Assembly (NCBI RefSeq): GCF_910592395.1
Contig: NC_088316.1
Location: 6,140,001-6,204,000, forward strand
DNA: 64,000 nucleotides
Direction: 5' to 3'
Origin: Lineus longissimus
Lineage: Eukaryota; Nemertea; Pilidiophora; Heteronemertea; Lineidae
This document shows, in pieces, positions 11,096 to 20,900 of this stretch (position 1 is its first letter; each line of letters starts with the position of its first letter). The notes beneath the pieces were generated by a model, which was not told the DNA's origin, did not search any database, and saw only the letters and a program-made list of their open reading frames with translations. The position numbers and the translations under genes were made by a program.

Positions 11096-13194
11096 TCCGA
11101 TAAAAAATAAGAACAAATCTCCTCACACATGAATCTTTATTCGGCACTATAGATTCAGCCAGAAATTTAAATAAAATTGTCAACGGTCGACCACCAGATT
11201 TCTCGAATTATGACTAATTGGGAAGTAAGTACGTTTCTATTAAAAATGGTAAAAACAAGTCGATGTTATGTAGTCTGAAACCACACTCGTAAGATATAAA
11301 TTAGTAAAAACGACTACATGTGATCTGGTCGTTCCTATTACACCAACAGAAATTAGTAAAAAATAGTAGAGTAACTAACCATTAAATAAGTTGTCCTACA
11401 TGTAAAGAAAGCAGCAAAAAAATATCAACCACTATTAAAATGCTCAGAATTACTTTCTCGGTTTAGTTAAAACAACAAATTTCACAGTCGGTTCAATGGG
11501 AAGTAGTACCCTACAAGACTGAGTAGTAAAAACATTACATAAAATAGTTATTTTTTGTTAATTGACTTGATGTTGTTGAGCGTTAGGGTTTGCCATTCTA
11601 GGTCATTGAATGCGTGAGGGTATCTGCCTCTGCTGAATGACGTCTGCGAAGGAGTCACACGTGGTAGGGGTATCATCAATCGTGTGGGATGGAGTTCTGT
11701 TTTCATGGAGACTTCTGGAATCGAGAAGTGAACTTTAGACCTTCAGCATGGAAAGTCAGGTTTAGTTCCATCACGGCCAAAAAAAAGTTTGCAATAATAT
11801 CAGCGCGTTGATTCTCCAATGTTTACATGGATATATACCACTTCGTGGCAATGGGCTATGCGAAAGGGCGCTGCCTTGGAAAAGGGAAGTCAGCTTAGCA
11901 ATTTCGTGGTATCTAAAGTCACAAAAGGGTCCACACAATCATGTACTTTAAAAATGAATGAATACTCCAACAAAAGCGAGTGCGGTGTCTCTCACGATGT
12001 TTCGGCATAAGAGGGCTGATCCTTAGTTTTGACAACAGAGCGTTCTTTTCAAGAGGGACTACCATTTACTGCTATCAACACTTCCCCTCCTACGATGTAA
12101 CTTCCATTAGCACATCTGTGATTGTGAATACGACCACATGCGTTATTTTGGCGATAACGCAGCAGTGTTTGCTATCCGCAAAGAGGGCTGAACTGATTCT
12201 CCCGGGATCCCGTTGCATGCTACATCGGCAAATAAATGCCAATCGAATGAAGTGTTGTTGTCAATTAGTCCGGATTGGGGTAGTCACGTTGTCGTTATGT
12301 CAATATAGTCCGATTATTCTAGACACCTTCATCCGATCCATTCATGCCTTTGTGGTTCATGCCATACCCCCAGCTGCTCCATGGAAAGTTGCCCTCGCAC
12401 TGACTGGAATACTTTATGTGTCGCGTTTATGAGGCGGCCTTCCCTCAAGCCGTCAAGATGCAAGTCTAGGTGGTATATTAATGCAACCCCACCCCACCCC
12501 ACTTCACTCAGGACGATGATGTTATTGTTCCATTGTCCTCATGACATGAATATTGATATTCATATTTCGGACCGGATGGCTAGGCTCGCCTTACTTGAGC
12601 AGTATTCATGTGTCCTCAGAATGATATGACTGAGCCCCTCGTCTGCTTTCGTGTGTTGATAGGTTGTGACATTGAAAACCCTGGTTTGGCTCATCTTAGC
12701 AGTAATGCGATAGTGCGTATGGTGGTTTACCGATTCGTCCGATTGTCCCCAAGTGGTCCTGCGTTTTTGATAGGTGACATCAATTCATGACTGTAGATAG
12801 TGAATTTGAAAGTCGTATACATGTAAGATTCGTCTCAGATAAGTATACTTGATGAGATTAAATTAATCATAGCAGTATCCTTAGTACTAGGGGCGTAGCC
12901 AGCTTTTTGGTCGAGGGGGGCTGACACTTTTTTTAATTTTTCGTCCAAAATCATGGTCAAAAACACGTTTTTTGTGACTTCTATAATGTCCCCCCCCCCC
13001 CCCCCCGCTAGCTATGCTCATGCAGATGAGTGTGTCTACTGTCCCCAGGAATATGTGGGTATATTGTGCATAATAAAGATCAGATATGGTATATTTTTGT
13101 TGATTTCTCGGAAATATCAATCAAATAACAATATTGTTAAATCACAACAGCCCGATTCTGATGAATTGAAAACCACATGAGTAGGGTGTCCAAC
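11096..13194. other. Non-coding stretch
   Basis: No recognised gene. The largest frame (11980-12432, plus) has no family resemblance. A run of 17 C lies at 12990-13006. Isolated phrases near 12530-12620 (CCATTGTCCTCATG) resemble the tandem repeat that begins at 13195. Confidence 0.5.
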
Positions 13195-13770
13195 TAAAAG
13201 TGGCAGCAAGATTGAACTGTAACGGTGTGATTTTTCCATTGTCCTCATGCTGATAGATTGTGTGCTGAAACCGTACGGGCAGGGGTCCCACAAATAGCAG
13301 TGGCAAAATGGAATCGTAACGGGATCCTAAGAAGAGTGTGATTGTTTCATTGTCTTCGATAACACGTTTAGATATGTTGAAGACTTCTAGGTTGGGTGTA
13401 TAAATATATCAAGCTGCAGCGAGATGGAATTGTAAGTGTCCACGGACAGAGGAGTGTGACAGTACCATTGTCCCCAGAAACATGTCTAAAGATTGGGATA
13501 CTGAAGATTTCATGGTTAGGCTCGACTGAAAAGCTGTACTAAAATTGAATATTGTAACAGTGTCCTCAACAGTAGGCCTATGATAGTTCATTGTCTCTGG
13601 GAGAGACATGTATGTAAATTGTGATGTTGAAGACGGTCTGGTATAAGGCTCATCTTACATAAAGCTTAGGGAATTGTGGCAGTGTCCTCTGACAAGTCAG
13701 ATTGCTCCATTGTCCCCAGAAACGTGTGGGTAAATATTGTAACATTGAAAAACGTATGGCTAGGCTTGTC
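13195..13770. repeat. Degenerate tandem repeat, about 118-bp unit
   Basis: The phrase CCATTGTCCCCAGAAAC and variants recurs near 13236, 13347, 13465, 13588 and 13707, spacing 111-123. Each is preceded by GAGTGTGA-like and followed by TTGAAGA and GGTTAGGCTCG-like blocks. A further diverged unit lies near 14020-14130, beyond a transposon insertion. Confidence 0.75.
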
Positions 13771-13991
13771 TTAAAGGGTGACTATTGGCAGGAGGAGAGG
13801 GGCTAATTTGGCCATCTTCAAGTGACTAGTATACACAGTAAGGGCCCTTGGTCATGTCAGACTAGCACTAAATATATCCCTCGTACAAGCGTGAATCTTT
13901 TCGACCTACTGTGAGATGTGAGAGACCCCTATTGGCGGCTTTGTGTAACTTTATCTTGCCTGCCTAGCTGCTGCCTATATTGTCCCTTTAA
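13771..13991. mobile_element. TTAA-flanked MITE (piggyBac-like), copy 1
   Basis: Boundaries TTAA-AGGGTGACTATTGGC and TATTGTCCCT-TTAA. It lies inside the 118-bp tandem repeat and interrupts it. A related copy in the other orientation is at 56894-57028, sharing AAGGGCCCTTACTGTGTATA and TAGGCAGG blocks. TTAA target use is characteristic of piggyBac. Confidence 0.75.
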
Positions 13992-14137
13992 AGCTACAGC
14001 ATGGTGGAATTGCGGCAGTTTTCTCTGAAGAGTGTGATCGTTCCATTGCTCCCTCACACATGTAGGTACAGACAGAAATGATGAAGAATGTACCGGACAG
14101 GTAAAAGATGGAATTGAAGCAGTTTCCTCAGAATTCA

Positions 14138-14420
14138 AATTCAAATCCTTTATTCATAAATAAAACGGGGATATACTCGGCTTCCTCGCGTATACCGTCT
14201 TTGGGCGCCATATTTTAGAGGCCCGAAGGGATTAACACCTCGCATACCAAATACAAAGGTAAGGCCCAGTGGATTGGACTGATTGGCTCAGATCATGGCG
14301 CAGACCCGTATGACCAGAGACACCCACTACTTGCAGTCCACTACCATTGGTCGAGGGGATTTTAAATGAATTGAATGGGTTGTATTACTAGACAATCGTG
14401 TTTAGGCATTATTCATGACG
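14138..14420 (-). mobile_element. Possible 3' tail of a non-LTR retrotransposon
   Basis: On the minus strand the stretch ends AATAAAGGATTTGAATTTGA, a tail style common to invertebrate non-LTR elements. No reverse-transcriptase coding is visible beside it. Weak call. Confidence 0.3.
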
Positions 14421-14848
14421 TGACCGAGGTGGAGCAAATGGACAATGCCCATTCATCACGTGGGCAAAGAAAAACCGCCCCGCATGTGGTGAACCCCATT
14501 GCGTACCCCACCTAATGTATGGAAACTGTTATTTTGCATTAGTGGTATGAAAAGTTGCATTAGTGGTATGAAAAGTATTTGTATCAATGTCTCTGCCATA
14601 CAATTATTTGAAGTGGGAAACACGACATAAAGGTGCTTGGGGTCTAAATTTCTCAGTCCTCCTGTACATTAGATAATCAATGGAAGGGACCCCAGTGAAA
14701 AGATAGGGCAAATACACTTACAAGATTGCTATTGTCAGTTGGTGTGTGATAAGGGTATATACTCTTTCTCCGGAACTATAACACCAGATAACTCCACCCC
14801 GAACCAGTCAAATAATATTCACCATGTAAGACGTTAGAAGGCTGTCGT

Positions 14849-15398
14849 AATCAAAACGAATGTAGGTAATAAAGGCACTGGAAAAAAGGCACTGGAAAAA
14901 AAGGTACGGAAAAAAGGCACTAGGTAAAAAAGGCACTGGAAAAAAAGGCACTTGAAAAAAAGGCACTAGGAAAAAAAGGCACTAGGTAATTCAGGGTTCC
15001 CTCACCAATGACCTATTTCTACAAGATACAATAGTTTCACAAGAGTGGCTATTGACATCTAGCAAAACATTCTTGATGAGTCTCATTGCAGTTTTATTGG
15101 TGAGAAAGACTTGGAAGCACATTACACTTAGCACATTACACATATAGAAATGCACGGGGGGGGGGCACCCAAAATGAATTTTTAACCTAGAGATTTCCTG
15201 GTGCCTTTTTTTCCAGTGCCTTTTTTACCTAGTATAGCGATTTCCTGGTGCCTTTTTTTCCAGTGCCTTTTTTACCTAGTGCCTTTTTTACCCAGTGCCT
15301 TTTTTTCTAGTGCCTTTTTTACCTAGTGCCTTTTTTCCATAACTTTTTTCCAGTGCCTTTTTTTCCAGTGCCTTTATTACCGTCTACCAATCAAAACG
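14849..15398. mobile_element. Foldback transposon with 10-bp target duplication
   Basis: Two inverted arms made of short direct repeats: left arm 14869-14990 repeats AAAAAAGGCACTGG, right arm 15190-15376 repeats the complement CCAGTGCCTTTTTT. The outermost units match as TAATAAAGGCACTGG and its complement. The exact 10-mer AATCAAAACG occurs on both outer sides (14849-14858 and 15389-15398), giving an element of 530 bases. The middle (15000-15190) carries a G run and no coding. Arms of tandem subrepeats plus a 9-10 bp duplication are the structure of foldback elements, often moved by MULE-type transposases. Confidence 0.85.
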
Positions 15399-16969
15399 GA
15401 TCAGCCCAGGCCTTGACCTCGAGTTCTGTCTGCAATTTGACCAGGTATGACTGATATGCCTTGCTCTATTATAACAGGCTTTTGCTAGGGTCATGAATAT
15501 TCACCATTAAGGTGGGCCTAGTGACTTTTCTTTGACTGGTGTTACAGTTATGGGGATAGAGTATATTGGAAAAACAGAAGTATAATTGCTAAAAATTCTA
15601 TATATTAGACAAAACCTCATTATTTAAATTCAGTATATGTATCACCTAACAAGAGGGAAGAATGAGTCGAGCACCCTTCTATTTTTCAAGCAACACGCAA
15701 ATGAGTGATTTAGTTGCTACAACCTGCACTTATAATTGCTGGAATGTGCAACAAAAATATCTCTTGTCTGCTTGTAAAACTGGTAACTGCTGATCAAGGT
15801 GATTACTAACTCTTGCACCTGCATTTACTGTAGAACAGAAAGTTTCAGGGGCAGGATATTTTCGTGAGTGGGTCATGTTCGCGAAGATATATCTTTATAT
15901 ATAGGCTTAATTACTGGACACAATGAGACATGTTGACAGTGGATTTGAGTACATTGTATTCTGATAATATACATCTACATTGTACGGTGCAGCATGGACT
16001 CACATGTATGTCAAGTACACAATATAATTTTTTTGAGAAAAATATTCTTGACTTGCGAAAATATTCTGACGCAAATATGTCCATCATTCAACATTTGCGA
16101 AAATGCTATGTTGTGAAAATTTTCTCTTCTACAGTACTAGCGCAAACAAGCATTTTTTGTTGCATGGAATCATGATTTTAAATCTCTAGTTTTCGATTTC
16201 TATTACACATCTTGTTAGACAGATGTCCATTAGACATCACATGTAAATGGTTGAGATGTAAATGTAAACATCAACAAAATAACAACTACTGGAAAACGTC
16301 AAATTTCTGTGAGCGCTTTTATTTTTGCAATTGCACCAACAAACGCGAACTTGTAGAAAGTGAGCGAAAATGTCAAATCTTATGCATTAAACCATTCAAT
16401 TTTGGTAGCAAAGTATTAAATATGCAAGTCTATTGCGAAATGAAAATGAAAAAATTTGCGAATTCTCAGAGCGGTGAAAATTTCACAGTTTTAATACAGT
16501 ATTTGACAATTCGTTCGATTGACATCAAGTTGACCGATGTCAAATGGACCTAATTGGCCATCATGGACGTCTAAAAGACATCACCAGATTTTTTCCTGTG
16601 AACTGGATTATCGACTTTATTGGCAGGACTAACTCCAGGGGCAGATCAAAGAAGGAAATTTCATGGTCAGATTCGAATATTTTTTCATAAATTAGGGGGA
16701 CAGGGCTGAGATTGCCCTCCTTGGATCCGTGGCTGAAGCCTGGACAAACATAAAGGAAAACAAATTATCACCCAAATGGTGGCAGGGATAGATCTAAGAT
16801 TCTGCAAAAGAGGGGCCCAGGGCCTTCATTTTGCATAATTTCATGGTCAAGTCTTTTGAGATTTTATTTCACTTTATTTCAATTTCGAAGACTTTCCTGA
16901 AGTAAGAGGTGCCCAGGCAAGGATTTCCCTCAAGCCTTGGATCCGTGCCTGACCACCATGGGTCCCAAA
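15399..16969. other. Non-coding stretch; likely 3' flank of IGHMBP2 at its right end
   Basis: No exon recognised. The part next to the IGHMBP2 stop probably includes its 3' UTR: minus-strand AATAAA signals lie at 16879-16874 and 16868-16863, roughly 90-105 bases past the stop. The rest has short phrases with CGAAAATATT that also occur near 36060-36230, suggesting an old dispersed repeat. Confidence 0.45.
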
Positions 16970-17917
16970 TTATTTCTTATCTTCCTTCTTCTTTTTCTGC
17001 CTCTGCCCCGCCTTCTCATTCATTGCCTTATCGAGTTTACCCTGCAAATAAGCTTTCTTCTGAGCATTGGGCTTCTTATTCGGCACACCACTACCCCTAT
17101 ACAGAACGCCTTCCCGAATCAAAGTCTGCCTAGCAGCCAACTTGGCCTCATCACCACACCCATGGACCTCAGGTATATGATGCGACAAACAGAACCTCAA
17201 AGCACAAAAATCACATTTTTGGCCGACACAAGTCGTCGAAGTTTTACATCTCACAAAATTACAGACATTGTCAACTTTCGAAGCCGCGGCTATTAGAGCA
17301 TCAAAATCATCACCGTCGATATTTTCTAACAATTTTACGCCCTTAGTTTTTGGTTTAGCACCTTTCTTTGATTTTGCACCTACATGGATGTTCCCAACAC
17401 CGGAATTAGCACTTGCGCGCTGGCTGTATGAACCTGCGCCCATCACACCCTGCGCTTCCACCTGCTGCTCCTTGAATGTTCCACATCGAAGGAGGTGCAG
17501 GTCGTAATTGTTTTTAGGAATACCTTTGCCACATTTCTCACAAACAACAATTCCGGGGGTCTCAACTCGTACCAACACATCCTCATTTACACCTTCGACC
17601 TGTTTATCATTCACACCATCCGTTACCTCCCCATCACAAAACGTCCCACTAGAATGTTCCTTTTTCTTTTTCTTCTTATTTTTCCTTTTCTGTTTTCCTT
17701 CAATCTGAACTTCACTTTTTTCATCCATTTCTGGATCCATTTTTAAAGCTGGTTCAAAATCATTAAAGATTTTTGGGACATTTTTATTCGTTTCGTGAAT
17801 TGAACTAGTACCGCTCTGTTCTTTCTTTGCATCATTCTTTTCCTTTTTTCTCATCACAATATGTCTTTTATCTCCTTCGCCTTGGCTGACATGAATCAAA
17901 CCCAACTGCTCGCACAC
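16970..17917 (-). CDS. IGHMBP2: IGHMBP2 exon 13, rest of R3H, extra finger, AN1 finger, stop
   Basis: Begins GTG TGC after TTTTAG and completes R3H with [17 protein letters not shown] long basic tract follows ([12 protein letters not shown]), then a compact [20 protein letters not shown] finger (869-888). The AN1 finger has C962, C967, C978, C981, C986, H989, H995 and C997. The tail is basic ([11 protein letters not shown]), probably a nuclear signal. Stop at 16970-16972. Confidence 0.97.
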   Translation of the reverse strand: MCEQLGLIHVSQGEGDKRHIVMRKKEKNDAKKEQSGTSSIHETNKNVPKIFNDFEPALKMDPEMDEKSEVQIEGKQKRKNKKKKKKEHSSGTFCDGEVTDGVNDKQVEGVNEDVLVRVETPGIVVCEKCGKGIPKNNYDLHLLRCGTFKEQQVEAQGVMGAGSYSQRASANSGVGNIHVGAKSKKGAKPKTKGVKLLENIDGDDFDALIAAASKVDNVCNFVRCKTSTTCVGQKCDFCALRFCLSHHIPEVHGCGDEAKLAARQTLIREGVLYRGSGVPNKKPNAQKKAYLQGKLDKAMNEKAGQRQKKKKEDKK

Positions 17918-20900
17918 CTAAAACAAATATTTGAAAAAATCAAATGAGGACATATTGAAACAAAGTGGCTATTCTTACGTGACCGTAACAATAAAAATGT
18001 CAGCGATTTTAGGGATTAAACTGAAGATTAGGGGACACAGATTAGTGTTAGGGAAGGGTTAAGGAGGGGTTAGTGTTAGGTGTAAGGGACAGGGTCTAGG
18101 TGAGGTTTGGAGTAGGATTAAGGCTCAAAAGTGAAAATGACCGCCGTAAGAATAGCCAGTTGTTTACATGTAAAATGCATTAGAGACTGCCGTAATAATA
18201 GCCACAGTCATATTGAAAACCCACTTGATCACTGCTCTGCAATTAAAGCAACAAGATTTACTGATAAGAATGATGATCTTCAAAAGAACATTTTCAAGCA
18301 CGTCACTCATTTCAGTGAAAGGCTGAAAAAACGAAATCTTCTGTTTCCGATTTCATGTTCACTGAACATGGATGGGTATAGGTGTTTATTATCCAAGATT
18401 TAAAAGCAGAGACAAGATAAAAGTAAATCAGAGACAACAGAGAGTGAAGCGGAGACAAGACAGAGTGAAGCAGAGACAAGATAGGGTATTAAGCAGAGAC
18501 AGGATAGAGTAAAGCAGAAACAAGATAAAGTAAGCATAGACAATACAGAGTAGAGCAGAGACAAGATAAAGTAAGCCTAGACAAGATAAAGTAAGCTGAG
18601 ACAAGGCAGAGTAGAGCAGAGACAAGATAAAGTAAGCGGAGACAAGACAGAGTGAAGCAGAGACAAGACAGGGTATTAAGCAGAGACAGGATAGAGTAAA
18701 GCAGAAACAAGATAAAGTAAGCATAGACAATACAGAGTAGAGCAGAGACAAGATAAAGTAAGCCTAGACAAGATAAAGTAAGCTGAGACAAGGCAGAGTA
18801 GAGCAAAGACAAAACAGAGTAAGCATAGACAAGACAGAGTAAAGCAGAGACAAGATAAAGTAAGCATAGACAACACAGAGTAAAGCAGAGACAAGATAAA
18901 GTAAGCAGAGACAACACAGAGTAGAGCAGAGACAAGATAAAGTAAGCATAGACAACACAGAGTAGAGCAGAGACAAGATAAAGTAAGCATAGACAGCACA
19001 GAGTAGAGCAGAGACAAGATAAAGTAAGCAGAGACAAGATAAAGTAAGCATAGACAACACAGAGTAGAGCAGAGACAAGATAAAGTAAGCAGAGACAACA
19101 CAGAGTAGAGCAGAGACAAGATAAAGTAAGCAGAGACAACACAGAGTAGAGCAGAGACAAGATAAAGTAAGCATAGACAGCACAGTGTAGAGCAGAGACA
19201 AGATAAAGTAAGCATAGACAACACAGAGTAGAGCAGAGACAAGATAAAGTAAGCAGAGACAACACAGAGTAGAGCAGAGACAAGATAAAGTAAGCATAGA
19301 CAACACAGAGTAGAGCAGAGACAAGATAAAGTAAGCATAGACAGCACAGAGTAGAGCAGAGACAAGATAAAGTAAGCAGAGACAAGATAAAGTAAGCATA
19401 GACAACACAGAGTAGAGCAGAGACAAGATAAAGTAAGCAGAGACAACACAGAGTAGAGCAGAGACAAGATAAAGTAAGCAGAGACAACACAGAGTAGAGC
19501 AGAGACAAGATAAAGTAAGCATAGACAGCACAGTGTAGAGCAGAGACAAGATAAAGTAAGCATAGACAACACAGAGTAGAGCAGAGACAAGATAAAGTAA
19601 GCAGAGACAACACAGAGTAGAGCAGAGACAAGATAAAGTAAGCAGAGACAAGATAAAGTAAGCAGAGACAACACAGAGTAGAGCAGAGACAAGATAAAGT
19701 AAGCAGAGACAAGATAAAGTGTGCAGAGACAAGATAAAGTAAGCAGAGACAAGATAAAGTAAGCAGAGACAAGATCAAGTAAGCAGAGACAAGATAAAGT
19801 GTGCAGAGGCAAGATAAAGTAAGCAGAGACAAGATAAAGTAAGCAGAGACAAGATAAAGTAAGCAGAGACAAGATAAAGTAAGCAGAGACAAGATAAAGT
19901 GTGCAGAGGCAAGATAAAGTAAGCAGAGACAAGATAAAGTAAGCAGAGACAAGATAAAGTGTGCAGAGACAAGATAAAGTAAGCAGAGACAAGATAAAGT
20001 AAGCAGAGACAAGAGAAAGTGTGCAGAGACAAGATAAAGTAAGCAGAGACAAGATAAAGTAAGCAGAGACAAGATAAAGTAAGCAGAGACAAGATAAAGT
20101 AAGCAGAGACAAGATAAAGTAAGCAGAGACAATATAAAGTAAGCAGAGACAAGATAAAGTAAGCAGAGACAAGATAAAGTAAGCAGAGACAAGATAAAGT
20201 GTGCAGAGGCAAGATAAAGTAAGCAGAGACAAGATAAAGTAAGCAGAGACAAGATAAAGTAAGCAGAGACAAGATAAAGTAAGCAGAGACAAGATAAAGT
20301 GTGCAGAGACAAGATAAAGTAAGCAGAGACAAGATCAAGTGTGCAGAGGCAAGATAAAGTAAGCAGAGACAAGATAAAGTCAGCAGAGACAAGATAAAGT
20401 AAGCAGAGGCAAGATAAAGTAAGCAGAGACAAGATAAAGTGTGCAGAGACAAGATAAAGTAAGCAGAGACAAGATAAAGTAAGCAGAGGCAAGATAAAGT
20501 AAGCAGAGACAAGATAAAGTAAGCAGAGACAAGATGAAGTGTGCAGAGGCAAGATAAAGTAAGCAGAGACAAGATATAAGCAAGCAGAGATAAGGCAGAG
20601 TAAAGTAGATGCAAAAGAGAGTAAGCATAGACAATACAGAGTAAAGCAGAGGCAAGATAAAGTAAGCCTTGAGAAGTAAAGTAAGTGAGTAAAGCAGAGA
20701 CAAAACAGATACAAACAGAGTAGGCATAGAAAAGAGAGAGTAAAGCAGGGACAAAGCAGAGAGAGACAAGACAAAGTAAGCAGAGACAAGACAGACCACA
20801 GAGTGGAAACAGCCCAAGTAGGTGAGCTGAGCGTCATGAACTTGATACCTCATGTATAAGCCTCCTTTCTCTTGAGGTCAGCACTGATGGAAATGCATGC

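Noticed and set aside
16937-17296. Plus-strand frames opposite IGHMBP2 exon 13
   Set aside because: Antisense shadows of a conserved exon.
18396-20815. CRISPR array
   Set aside because: Units are contiguous without unique spacers, and the context is a eukaryotic intron.
18489-20837. 782-residue open frame rich in LLTLSCLC repeats on the minus strand
   Set aside because: It is the 20-bp minisatellite read in frame. The unit lacks stop codons in all three minus frames, and the region is an IGHMBP2 intron.
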